20,090 bases of DNA from Paracoccaceae bacterium (GTDB taxonomy: Bacteria; Pseudomonadota; Alphaproteobacteria; Rhodobacterales; Rhodobacteraceae): positions 1 through 20,090 of the forward strand of contig JALQUQ010000007.1 in assembly GCA_023263735.1 (NCBI GenBank), read 5' to 3'. Below are positions 6,898 to 13,768 of this stretch, one piece after another (positions within the stretch are counted from its first letter, which is position 1; each line of letters starts with the position of its first letter). Below the pieces are notes generated by a model. That model did not search any database. It saw only the letters and a list, made by a program, of their open reading frames with translations, and was not told the origin of the DNA. The position numbers were made by a program, and so were the translations under genes.

Positions 6898-7992
6898 TTA
6901 GTTGAACAGGGCGAACAGCTTGGCCTCGTCCATCAGCGACGACAGGTCGGCATCCGGCGGGGCCTTGTCCGAGCACTTCGGAACAACGTTGTTCACGCTG
7001 TCTGCATAGACATAGGGAACAACGCCAAGGGGTTCGTTCCACTCGATGCCGTTGTGCGCGGCCAAAGCCTGACGCAGGGCAAAGCGCACGTCGCCGGTCG
7101 AGCCGTCAACGGCCAGGTACGGCCAAGCCGTGCCATCTGCCAAGGCGGCATTGTACATGCAGTTCAGTTCGTTCGAGGTAGCGATCGTTGCGATGGCCGG
7201 AACGCGCACGCCAGCTTGCTGGAATGCCTTGATGGTGGCCAGCGAGGTCACGCCGTAGTCCGAAGCGATCGCGTCGATGGTGTCGCCGTATTTGGCGATC
7301 AGGCCGGCCGCCGCTTTCTGGGCATCAGCCGGGTTCCAGTTCATCGCGATGAAGTTTTCATCCAGCAGTTTCAGGTCGGGGTACTTGGACAGGCCTTCCT
7401 TGAAACCCTTCATGAAATCAGCCGACGACGCCGCGCCAGCCGGGCCACCCGACATCAGCACGTTGCCTTTGCCATTCAAGGCCACGTTCAGCCAGTCAGC
7501 ATACTGGATGCCGATGGCGATCGAGTCCTGATAGGGGTTGACGGCATAATCGGTGCCCACGGTGCCCGACAGAACGCCAAAGTAGGGAACCATGGTCGTG
7601 CCGTTGCCGTTCGCGGCCTTGTAAGCCGGAATGGCGGCGTCACCGAAATCGGTGAAGGCCAGAATGATCTCATAGCCTTGGGTCGCAAAGCCATTGATCG
7701 CTGCGGCATAAGCCTGCTGATCACCACCCGCGTCGACATGGTCGGTCACCGTCAGGTTCGGGCATTTCGACGCCTCGTCCTGCAGTTCTGCATAGGTGAT
7801 CTTGCGCCAGGTGTCGCCACCGTAACCGTCGATCAGGGCGATGCGGATCGGGTCCGAGCCGCAGAGCTGGGTGATGTCACCGCCCTGATCAACGCGGATC
7901 GTTTCTGCGAAAGCGACAGAGCCGACAAGTGCGGCAGCGGCCGTGGTGGCTGAAAGAAGCGCGGCGCGCTTCAGGATCGTCTTGCTGGTCAT
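6898..7992 (-). CDS. Periplasmic sugar-type ABC transporter substrate-binding protein
   Basis: This 364-residue exported binding protein belongs to the periplasmic-binding/LacI-like group (ribose-binding type). The N-terminus has a basic start, a hydrophobic Ala/Val-rich stretch and a signal peptidase I site after residue 29 (AFA before ET). The mature part shows a two-lobe fold: the first lobe contains IRIALIDGYGGDTWRKI and the repeated QQAYAAAINGFATQGYEI motif, the second contains GLIAKYGDTIDAIASDYG. The start is set by GGGAGG 5 bases before the ATG. The gene follows the GMC oxidoreductase by 64 bp and is followed by a terminator, with no permease or ATPase gene in the window. It may serve a transporter encoded elsewhere or act in sensing. 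The ligand cannot be named from sequence. Confidence 0.88.
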   Translation of the reverse strand: MTSKTILKRAALLSATTAAAALVGSVAFAETIRVDQGGDITQLCGSDPIRIALIDGYGGDTWRKITYAELQDEASKCPNLTVTDHVDAGGDQQAYAAAINGFATQGYEIILAFTDFGDAAIPAYKAANGNGTTMVPYFGVLSGTVGTDYAVNPYQDSIAIGIQYADWLNVALNGKGNVLMSGGPAGAASSADFMKGFKEGLSKYPDLKLLDENFIAMNWNPADAQKAAAGLIAKYGDTIDAIASDYGVTSLATIKAFQQAGVRVPAIATIATSNELNCMYNAALADGTAWPYLAVDGSTGDVRFALRQALAAHNGIEWNEPLGVVPYVYADSVNNVVPKCSDKAPPDADLSSLMDEAKLFALFN

Positions 7993-8023
7993 CTAATCCT
8001 CCCTTGACCTAAGCGGGTGTTCT

Positions 8024-8055
8024 GGCCGCTTGCGCAGCCCACGTCTCGTGCGGCC
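8024..8055 (-). other. Possible stem-loop between GMC gene and binding-protein gene
   Basis: GGCCGC and GCGGCC arms enclose about 20 bases directly after the GMC stop codon. Such an element could stabilise or partly terminate the transcript and alter the ratio of binding protein to oxidoreductase. The stem is only 6 bp, so confidence is low. Confidence 0.3.
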
Positions 8056-8056
8056 C

Positions 8057-9643
8057 TCAGGCCGCGGCCTTGATCATGTCGGCGGCTTTTTCCGCAATCA
8101 TGATGGTCGGCGCATTCGTGTTGCCGCTGGTCAAGGTGGGCATGACCGAGGCATCGACCACGCGCAGGCCCGCAAGGCCATGGACGCGCAGTTCGTCATC
8201 GACAACGGCCATCGAGTCGTGGCCCATCTTGCAGGTGCCAACGGGGTGATAGACGCTGTTGCAATCTTCCTTGATATATTCGTCCAGTTCGGCGTCGGTC
8301 TGCTTGGCTTTGCCCGGCAGGTATTCGTCGCCACGGATCGCATCAAAGGCCTTCTGCGACAGGATTTCCCGCGTCAGGCGCAGACCATCGCGCAGCACGC
8401 GCAGATCGTCCGGCACAGACAGGAAGTTCGGGTCGAGTTCGGGCAACTGGAACGGGTCGCTGGACTTTGCCATCACCGTGCCGCGGCTTTGCGGACGCGA
8501 GATGTTGAAGTATGGCATGCACCCTTCGACGTTGATGATCTCGCGGCCGTGGTCCTTGTACATGATGTTGTTGAAGTGCGTCTGCAAATCCGGCGCGACC
8601 AAGTCTTCGCGGGTTTTCAGGAACGACATGACTTCAACGCCATGGCCTGCCACCGGCCCCTTGCCCGTGGTGTAATACTGCAGCAGCGCCAAAGCGGCCG
8701 CGTAGGGTTTGGTCTGGTTCAGCAGCGAAATCGGCTTGGACAATCCCTGCTTGACCGAGCTTGCAAGGTGATCCTGCAAATTCCGGCCAACGCCTTTCAA
8801 CTCATGAACGGTCCGAACACCGATACGCGACAGGTGATCCGAGTCACCGATGCCCGAGATTTGCAGCAGATGCGGAGAGTTGAAGGTTCCGCCGCACAAG
8901 ATCACTTCCTTGTCGGCATAAAGCGTCTGCTTCTGACGGCCCTGAATGAATTCGACACCGACAGCCCGACCGCCCTTGATGAGGATCCGCGACACCATGG
9001 CCTTGGTATAGAACGACAGGTTCTTGCGCTTTTTCACCGGGGTCACATAGCAGCGCGACACACTGGAGCGGATGCCGTCGCGCACGGTCCCGTCACAGGG
9101 GCCAACGCCGAACTGCTCACCGCCATTCAGGTCTTCATTATAGGGAATGCCCATTTGCAGGCAGGCATCGCGATAGGCGACGCAGGGCTCTGCCAGAATT
9201 TCGTTCCGCGTGGTGGACAGCGGGCCATCATAGCCGTGGACATCCTTGTCCCCACCGCCGCCCCAATTTTCGGCCCGACGGAAATAGGGCAGAATGCTTT
9301 CATAATCCCAACCCTTGTTGCCCAATTGGGCCCAATGGTCATAGTCGGTACGGTGCCCACGGGTGTAGATCATGCCATTGACCGTGGTGCAGCCGCCGAT
9401 GCTTTTGGCACGGGGCACGAACATGACACGGTTGTTCACATGTTTCTGCGGAACCGTGTAATAACCCCAGTCCAACTGAAGCGTCTGCATCAGACGGAAA
9501 TAGCCCATAGGCATATGAATCCATGGGCTTTTATCCCAGTCGCCCGCCTCGATCACGGCCACTTCGACATTTGGGTCCGCGCTCAGCCGGTTGGTCAATA
9601 CAGCCCCACCCGAGCCAGCACCGATGATGATGTAATCGGGCAT
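8057..9643 (-). CDS. GMC-family FAD-dependent oxidoreductase (choline dehydrogenase-like)
   Basis: This is a 528-residue flavoprotein of the glucose-methanol-choline family, which oxidises alcohols to aldehydes or ketones using FAD. The N-terminal Rossmann motif IIGAGSGGAVLTNRL lies at residues 6-20, with the acidic ribose-binding turn VIEAG at 30-34. The GMC signature region GGCTTVNGMIYTRG lies at 83-96 and the second signature is GGTFNSPHLLQISGIG. The catalytic pair is His466 (YHPVGTCKMG) and Asn510 (GNTNAPT). The start at 9643 is preferred because GGAGG stands 8 bases upstream and the FAD motif then starts at residue 6; the frame is open 31 codons further upstream but lacks that support. 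It has no signal peptide. It is divergent from the IclR pair, which probably regulates it. The substrate is unknown. Confidence 0.92.
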   Translation of the reverse strand: MPDYIIIGAGSGGAVLTNRLSADPNVEVAVIEAGDWDKSPWIHMPMGYFRLMQTLQLDWGYYTVPQKHVNNRVMFVPRAKSIGGCTTVNGMIYTRGHRTDYDHWAQLGNKGWDYESILPYFRRAENWGGGGDKDVHGYDGPLSTTRNEILAEPCVAYRDACLQMGIPYNEDLNGGEQFGVGPCDGTVRDGIRSSVSRCYVTPVKKRKNLSFYTKAMVSRILIKGGRAVGVEFIQGRQKQTLYADKEVILCGGTFNSPHLLQISGIGDSDHLSRIGVRTVHELKGVGRNLQDHLASSVKQGLSKPISLLNQTKPYAAALALLQYYTTGKGPVAGHGVEVMSFLKTREDLVAPDLQTHFNNIMYKDHGREIINVEGCMPYFNISRPQSRGTVMAKSSDPFQLPELDPNFLSVPDDLRVLRDGLRLTREILSQKAFDAIRGDEYLPGKAKQTDAELDEYIKEDCNSVYHPVGTCKMGHDSMAVVDDELRVHGLAGLRVVDASVMPTLTSGNTNAPTIMIAEKAADMIKAAA

Positions 9644-9762
9644 TTCCAGATCCTCCCCTAGGCTGCGCCTTACGTCGCCAGCATGACCCGGGCCGCAGAT
9701 CTGGCGGCCCTTCCCCGTGGAGAAAAGGTTTGGCATGCACTAATCTCTTAGTCAATAAATAA

Positions 9763-9777
9763 TTCGTCTAATGCGAA
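9763..9777. promoter_or_regulatory. TTC-N9-GAA dyad upstream of GMC oxidoreductase
   Basis: TTCGTCTAATGCGAA lies within a longer perfect dyad AATTCG-N7-CGAATT (9761-9779), about 120 bp from the GMC start codon. It closely resembles the site in front of hmgA. Its place in the divergent region facing the IclR genes suits an IclR operator. The assignment is inferred from position and recurrence. Confidence 0.55.
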
Positions 9778-9882
9778 TTGATTTTCACATATCAAGCGAA
9801 CGCAGGCAAAATTGAACCGTGGCCCGCGGGCGGGCAACGGGCGAAAGCCCCAGAGATCTTTGGGAAATCTTGCGCCGAACCC

Positions 9883-9918
9883 GCGAGGGGGACGCCCTGC
9901 GAAAGGCTTTGCCCCCGC
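9883..9918. repeat. GC-rich hairpin in the divergent intergenic region
   Basis: GGGGG (9887-9891) pairs with CCCCC (9912-9916), flanked by GC/GC pairs beyond a 2-base bulge. It is followed by the small hairpin CCTTT-GGC-AAAGG at 9939-9951. This resembles the GC-rich palindromic filler common between genes of Rhodobacterales, but no second copy is visible in this window. A small RNA is not excluded. Confidence 0.3.
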
Positions 9919-10060
9919 TCAATCCTTGGAGAAATTGTCCTTTGGCAAAGGCTGCTGCGCCCAACATCCCCCGGCAGGCGGTGAAGATTGTGCAGCACGG
10001 AAGCGTGGATTAGAATCTGTACGCTTGCGATCTGACAGACTTCCGCAATAAGCTAAGTCA

Positions 10061-10075
10061 TATGTAATTAACGAA
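10061..10075. promoter_or_regulatory. One-sided copy of the TTCG-N7-CGAA site before the IclR genes
   Basis: TATGTAATTAACGAA matches the hmgA-region dyad (TTCGCAATTAACGAA) at 12 of 15 positions, including an unbroken AATTAACGAA. One arm is degraded. It is about 50 bp before the first IclR start, a position that could allow autoregulation. Confidence 0.4.
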
Positions 10076-10123
10076 CAAACTTTTCGACCCGAGCTGTTGT
10101 CGGGTGGGCATCTGGAGAACACT

Positions 10124-10927
10124 ATGGTCGAAGGCGCGCGCGGAATCCAGTCGGTGGAAGTCAGCGGCCGCATTTTGCGTGCCCTTGCCCGCAGTGCCCG
10201 GCCCATGATGCTGAAAGATCTTGCCGAAGATGCCGATCTGAAACCCGCGCAATGCCACGCTTACCTGACCAGCCTCAAGAACGTGGGCTTTGTCCGGCAG
10301 GATTGGGCAACCGGGTTGTATTCCGCTGGCCCCTTTGCGCTGCGGCTGGGGGTCAGTTGGCTGAACGGCAACCCCCAGACGGCGGCGGCAAAACTGGAAT
10401 TGAAGGTTTTGGCCGAAGATTTCGGCGTTATGGCCCTGATCGTCGTCTGGAGCAGCTTTGGCCCCTCGATCGCGCATACATATGCCGGATGGACACAGGC
10501 CAGCCTTAACCTGCGTCAGGGGTCGATCTTCTCGGTCACGGGTTCGGCGAATGGTCGGCTTTTCGCCGCTTTTGGGGGGGCGCCGGAAATTGCCCCGATG
10601 ATCGAGGCAGAACTTTCGCGCAAGGCGCAAAAGGCGGGAATCGGCGAGGATGTCGAGACAGAAGATTTCCCCGAAAGGATTGGGGAAATCCGCGCACAGG
10701 GCTATTCGGTCGCCGAAGGGCGCCCGATTCCCGGCGTGAATGCGGTCAGTGTGCCGATCTTTGCGCCAACGGGGGAATTGGCTTTTGTGGCCTCGCTCAT
10801 CGGATCGGCCGCCAATCTGCCTGTGGGGCGCGATGCACCTGCCGTTTTGCGGATGCTGCAACTTGGCCGCACGCTTTCGGCAACAGCCGCAGACCCCGGC
10901 ACCCGGCAAAAGGAGTCGGCTGAATGA
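10124..10927 (+). CDS. IclR-family transcriptional regulator (first of tandem pair)
   Basis: This 267-residue DNA-binding regulator has an N-terminal winged helix-turn-helix (about residues 5-65, containing RGIQSVEVSGRILRALA and MLKDLAEDADLKPAQCHAYL) and a C-terminal effector-binding domain (about 80-250). The latter contains GYSVAEGRPIPGVNAVSVPIF, a typical IclR segment. The start at 10124 is chosen because GGAG lies 6 bases upstream; a TTG in frame at 10097 has no such site. The stop overlaps the start of the next IclR gene by four bases (ATGA), so both should be made together. It is divergent from the GMC gene. IclR proteins often respond to aromatic or small organic acids; the ligand here is unknown. 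Confidence 0.92.
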   Translation: MVEGARGIQSVEVSGRILRALARSARPMMLKDLAEDADLKPAQCHAYLTSLKNVGFVRQDWATGLYSAGPFALRLGVSWLNGNPQTAAAKLELKVLAEDFGVMALIVVWSSFGPSIAHTYAGWTQASLNLRQGSIFSVTGSANGRLFAAFGGAPEIAPMIEAELSRKAQKAGIGEDVETEDFPERIGEIRAQGYSVAEGRPIPGVNAVSVPIFAPTGELAFVASLIGSAANLPVGRDAPAVLRMLQLGRTLSATAADPGTRQKESAE

Positions 10928-11742
10928 GCTTTCCCATCAACAAACGCCGCACCAAGGAAAAGAAATCCGACGTGCGCGGGGTGCAATCGATCGAACTTGG
11001 CTCTCGGTTGCTGGAAGCGCTCTGCCAAGAAGCTGAACCGATGATGCTAAAGGATCTGGCCAAGATTTCGGGCTTTGCCCCCGCGCAGGCCCATGCCTAT
11101 CTGGTCAGCTATAAAAAGATCGGCGTTGTCGAACAGGATGCCGAAACCGGCCGCTATTTCCTTGGCCCGTTTGCCGTGCAACTGGGACTGACCGCGATGC
11201 GGACGATGGACCCGATGGAACTGGCGCGCGAGGCGGTTTCAGAACTGTCGGATCGCACCGCACTGAATGTTGCCATCGTTGTCTGGGGATCGTTCGGGCC
11301 AACCGTCGTACAGGTCGAGGAGAGCGGCATCCATATCAACATGAACACGCGGCCCGGCACCGTCTATTCCATGTCGGGCACCGCAAGCGGACTGGTCTTT
11401 TCGGCCTTCCTGCCCGAACAGGAAGTCAAGGACGCCATGGCGCAAGAAAAACGCGAACCCGCCGGTTCGGGCCGGGTTGGAACCAGCCGTTTTGTCGGCC
11501 GGCGTGAAATTGAACAGATTCGGGAACAGGGATTTGCCACGGTCGAGAGCCCTCCGGTTCCCGGGGTTCACGCCTATTCTGCCCCGGTCTTTGACCACTC
11601 GGGCCAGATCGTTCTGGCCATCACCATCATCGGGCAGGATCATTTCATCGAACCCCGCGCCGACTCCGAATTCATCCCCGCCCTTCTGGAAACCACTCGC
11701 ACGCTTTCTTTCGGGTTGGGCTTTCGCGCGTCCAAGGGGTAG
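10924..11742 (+). CDS. IclR-family transcriptional regulator (second of tandem pair)
   Basis: This 272-residue paralogue of the preceding regulator is coupled to it by an ATGA overlap. The winged helix-turn-helix (about residues 15-80) contains RGVQSIELGSRLLEAL and PMMLKDLAKISGFAPAQAHAYL, nearly parallel to the first copy. The effector domain ends with GFATVESPPVPGVHAYSAPVF. The two share order, spacing and the PMMLKDLA motif but have diverged widely, so the duplication is not recent. Two IclR subunits from one operon could form heteromers or sense two ligands. It is convergent with hpaD, with a pair of hairpins between them. Regulation of hpaD, the GMC gene or hmgA is possible but unproven. 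Confidence 0.92.
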   Translation: MSFPINKRRTKEKKSDVRGVQSIELGSRLLEALCQEAEPMMLKDLAKISGFAPAQAHAYLVSYKKIGVVEQDAETGRYFLGPFAVQLGLTAMRTMDPMELAREAVSELSDRTALNVAIVVWGSFGPTVVQVEESGIHINMNTRPGTVYSMSGTASGLVFSAFLPEQEVKDAMAQEKREPAGSGRVGTSRFVGRREIEQIREQGFATVESPPVPGVHAYSAPVFDHSGQIVLAITIIGQDHFIEPRADSEFIPALLETTRTLSFGLGFRASKG

Positions 11743-11756
11743 CGACGGCCCGTCCC

Positions 11757-11783
11757 TGCCCCCAATCCACTGGGCTGGGGGCA
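11757..11783 (+). terminator. Hairpin downstream of tandem IclR genes
   Basis: TGCCCCCA and TGGGGGCA form a perfect 8-bp stem around 11 bases, 15 bases after the second IclR stop. There is no clear T-run. It lies between convergent genes and probably ends the IclR transcript. Confidence 0.55.
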
Positions 11784-11792
11784 TGAACCAGA

Positions 11793-11808
11793 AGGCCCAA
11801 GCGGGCCT
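11793..11808 (-). terminator. Hairpin downstream of hpaD
   Basis: AGGCCC and GGGCCT form a 6-bp stem with a 4-base loop, starting 8 bases after the hpaD stop on the minus strand and followed there by TTCTGG. It is a plausible but weak terminator for hpaD. Confidence 0.5.
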
Positions 11809-11816
11809 GCCGCCGT

Positions 11817-12671
11817 TCAGGTCAACGAGAAAAAGACGTTGGTTTGCCCGGTTCCCGACGACGGGAAATATTCGGTCACAACCTCGCCTTTGCCTTTGTA
11901 TGCATCCCACCCCAGTGCGCCGAACAACATGACGGTGTCGTGCATGTCGCCCTCGCCATCGCAATACTTGGCATAGTCGGGCAACATCTGCAGGAAAAGC
12001 TCGGTCTCGCCGTTCTGCCAAAGCTCTAACACCCGACGGTCCACCACTTCGTTGAACTTTGACGAGATGGTAAAGGTGCCATTATTCGCGGCATAAATGT
12101 CGTTCGGCCAGATCTTGTGACTCAGCGACCCCGAGGCGATCAAGGCGACCTTGCTGTCCGAAGCCTCAATCGCCTTTCGGATCGCGGCCCCCAATCGGCG
12201 CGAACTTTCAAGGCTGTGAACCGTGCACATCGCGGCAACGGAAACCACCTTCAACGCGGCGTCACCGTTCATATAGCGCATGGGAACCAATGTGCCGTAT
12301 TCCAGCTCCAAACTGTCCACCTGATGCGACAGCGTATAAACCCCATCCTCTGTCGCCGTTTTGGCAATCAGGTCACCAAGGGCCGCATTGCCCTGATACT
12401 CATAGGGCAAATCCTTGATAAACTGCGGAAATTCGTTCGAGGTAAACAGCCCCTTGAACCGGTGGTTGGCATTGACGTGATAGGCGGCATTGACCAGCCA
12501 GTGGGTATCCAGCACGACAAAAGTGTCGGCCCCAGCCTCTCGCGCGCGACGCCCGATTTCCCGGTGTCCGTCGATGGCGGCCTGACGCTTGCCTTTCAAT
12601 GGCCCCTCTTGCTCTGACATGACCATGGTCGGCACATGCGTGCATTTGGCGGCAAGAACGAGTTCTCCCAT
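11817..12671 (-). CDS. hpaD: 3,4-dihydroxyphenylacetate (homoprotocatechuate) 2,3-dioxygenase, class III extradiol
   Basis: HpaD opens the homoprotocatechuate ring with O2 to give 5-carboxymethyl-2-hydroxymuconate semialdehyde. The 284-residue protein matches the enterobacterial HpaD (LigB-type) pattern throughout: MGELVLAAKCTHVP at the start, VLDTHWLVNAAYHVN, LEYGTLVPMRYMN, ASGSLSHK and YCDGEGDMHDTVML. By analogy with LigB the Fe(II) ligands are His12, His57 and Glu240, and His185 is the catalytic acid/base. The start is set by GGGAGGG 4 bases before the ATG. No other hpa genes are in the window, so it stands alone between the IclR pair and the LysR gene. Its control region has a good -10 (TATACT), an FNR-type box at class II spacing and a dyad over the -10. 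Confidence 0.92.
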   Translation of the reverse strand: MGELVLAAKCTHVPTMVMSEQEGPLKGKRQAAIDGHREIGRRAREAGADTFVVLDTHWLVNAAYHVNANHRFKGLFTSNEFPQFIKDLPYEYQGNAALGDLIAKTATEDGVYTLSHQVDSLELEYGTLVPMRYMNGDAALKVVSVAAMCTVHSLESSRRLGAAIRKAIEASDSKVALIASGSLSHKIWPNDIYAANNGTFTISSKFNEVVDRRVLELWQNGETELFLQMLPDYAKYCDGEGDMHDTVMLFGALGWDAYKGKGEVVTEYFPSSGTGQTNVFFSLT

Positions 12672-12697
12672 TAATCCCTCCCAAGAAAATTAACATG

Positions 12698-12712
12698 TTC
12701 AGTATATCCGAA
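12698..12712. promoter_or_regulatory. TTC-N9-GAA dyad overlapping the hpaD -10
   Basis: TTCAGTATATCCGAA lies in a 17-bp dyad GTTC-N9-GAAC (12697-12713) and contains the putative hpaD -10 hexamer. Binding here should block transcription. The same GTTC-N9-GAAC layout occurs at the LysR/dabB divergent region, so the adjacent LysR protein and the IclR pair are both candidate binders. Confidence 0.5.
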
Positions 12713-12741
12713 CGGGAAGGGGCGGATTTGATCGAAATCAA
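12701..12741 (-). promoter_or_regulatory. Putative class II FNR-dependent promoter of hpaD
   Basis: On the minus strand, TATACT (12706-12701) matches the -10 consensus at 5 of 6 positions. A perfect FNR-type box, TTGATCGAAATCAA on the plus strand (12728-12741), is centred 31 bp upstream of the -10 centre. This gives a centre near -41.5 for a start at about 12693, the usual class II activation geometry. No good -35 is needed or seen. The leader to the hpaD ATG would be about 22 bases and would include the ribosome site. Confidence 0.6.
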
Positions 12742-12777
12742 CTTCGCAAGAAAGTTCCCCGCAGGCGGCCATGGCCT

Positions 12778-12802
12778 TGCGCCATCCCATGTGGCATGCG
12801 CA
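12778..12802 (-). terminator. Weak hairpin downstream of LysR gene
   Basis: TGCGC-C-AT and ATGCGCA form a bulged stem of about 7 pairs around 10 bases, 23 bases after the LysR stop on the minus strand. There is no U-tract. It may separate the LysR transcript from hpaD, which reads in the same direction. Confidence 0.3.
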
Positions 12803-12824
12803 CAGCCCACCGGGAAGGATCGCG

Positions 12825-13748
12825 CTACTTCGGGTCGTTTTTGGCAACGGCCGATTTGCCGCCTGCCCGACTCTGGCCCTGCCTTGCCTTATCCAGCAGG
12901 TCCATCACAACGGGGTTCGGAAACCGACGTTGAAGCGTGACGGCGTAAAAATCCTCTCCGATATCAAGATCAAACGGCGCCGTGACCAAAAGCCCCTCGC
13001 GCAGTTCGTCGGCCAAAACGACGGCGGGGGTGATGGCAAGGCCCGCGTCTTCTCGGGCCAAAAGGCGGATCATGGCCATATCGTCCACCTCGGCCGCCAC
13101 CTGCGGCCGAATGCCGAGCCGGGTGATCAGACTGTCAAATCCCGTGCGGATCGAACTGTCGGTCGGCAGAATCACGGGTTCCTTGGCCAGCATGTCTTCC
13201 AACGTTGCATGCCGCAGCCTGTGGGGGGTGCCGTGCAACAGGACTTTCTGTTCCGCGACGCGATGCGCGATAAAGCTGGAAAACACATCCCGCGCGGGCG
13301 GTTCGGTCGTCAAAACCACATCGACCGCCATCGATTGCAGGGCATCGAACAAAACCGCCGCACTGCCCGAGCGAAGAACGATTTCAACATCTTTCCGCCC
13401 GATGACCGGGGCCAGAAACCCGATCTGAAAATTGCGCGACAGCGTGGAAATCGCCCCGATCCGCACGGTTTTCCGCCCCGCCGACGCCTGCCGCCATGTC
13501 GCTGCAAGCTCTTCGCCCGCCTCAAAAATCCGTTCGGAATAATCCAGCGTGATGTGCCCGATCTCGGTCAACAAAAGCTGTCGGCCGCGACGTTCGAACA
13601 ACGGGTGGCCAATTCGGGCCTCAAGCGTGCGGATCTGCGTTGAAAGCGCTGATTGCGAGACGTTCAGACGTTCGGCCGTGCGCGTCAGATTTCCATCCTT
13701 CGCAACTTCGCGGAAATAACGGAGATGATGATAATTCAGATCGGTCAT
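12825..13748 (-). CDS. LysR-type transcriptional regulator divergent from dabBA
   Basis: This 307-residue regulator has an N-terminal helix-turn-helix, with LNYHHLRYFREVAKDGNLTR and LNVSQSALSTQIRTLEARIG, and a substrate-binding co-inducer domain (about residues 90-290). The N-terminus resembles the NhaR branch more than CbbR. It is divergent from dabB with a 93-bp intergenic space, the usual LysR arrangement for controlling the neighbour and itself. The start at 13748 gives a normal family N-terminus but has no recognisable Shine-Dalgarno sequence. A TCGTTCT-N7-AGAACGA dyad abuts the start codon, pointing to strong autoregulation. The gene reads towards hpaD, so control of hpaD is also possible. 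The charged C-terminal tail after about residue 290 is unlikely to be part of the fold. Confidence 0.93.
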   Translation of the reverse strand: MTDLNYHHLRYFREVAKDGNLTRTAERLNVSQSALSTQIRTLEARIGHPLFERRGRQLLLTEIGHITLDYSERIFEAGEELAATWRQASAGRKTVRIGAISTLSRNFQIGFLAPVIGRKDVEIVLRSGSAAVLFDALQSMAVDVVLTTEPPARDVFSSFIAHRVAEQKVLLHGTPHRLRHATLEDMLAKEPVILPTDSSIRTGFDSLITRLGIRPQVAAEVDDMAMIRLLAREDAGLAITPAVVLADELREGLLVTAPFDLDIGEDFYAVTLQRRFPNPVVMDLLDKARQGQSRAGGKSAVAKNDPK

Positions 13749-13768
13749 CGTTCTATTTTACAGAACGA
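13748..13768. promoter_or_regulatory. LysR-type dyad in LysR/dabB divergent region
   Basis: TCGTTCT-N7-AGAACGA is a perfect dyad with 7-bp arms and contains the T-N11-A pattern of LysR sites. It touches the first base of the LysR start codon and ends 73 bp before the dabB start codon. Binding would repress lysR directly and could activate the dab promoter downstream. Confidence 0.6.

Larger units (their letters stand above)
9644..10123. other. 480-bp divergent intergenic region between GMC oxidoreductase and IclR genes
   Basis: No convincing gene was found here; short frames on both strands lack ribosome sites and family features. The GMC side (9720-9800) is AT-rich and contains the TTCG-N7-CGAA dyad plus a -35-like TTGACT (minus strand 9755-9750) with no good -10. 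The middle (about 9820-9990) is GC-rich and foldable, with a hairpin at 9883-9918. The IclR side (10015-10123) is AT-rich again, with a possible TTGCGA at 10025 and AATAAG about 16 bases on, then a partial copy of the dyad. Its length is large for this gene-dense window. Confidence 0.5.

Noticed and set aside
8030..9661. 543-residue open frame on the plus strand
   Set aside because: Antisense shadow of the GMC oxidoreductase caused by codon bias; no motif or ribosome site.
9787..9810. TTGAT and ATCAA half-sites near the GMC promoter as an FNR box
   Set aside because: The halves are separated by 8 bases instead of 4, which does not fit the FNR dimer.
9785..10013. Several 60-70 residue frames on both strands between the GMC and IclR genes
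   Set aside because: They overlap one another, lack ribosome sites and show no recognisable features; more likely noncoding DNA.
10058..10909. 283-residue open frame on the minus strand
   Set aside because: Antisense to the first IclR gene, which has a clear ribosome site and helix-turn-helix.
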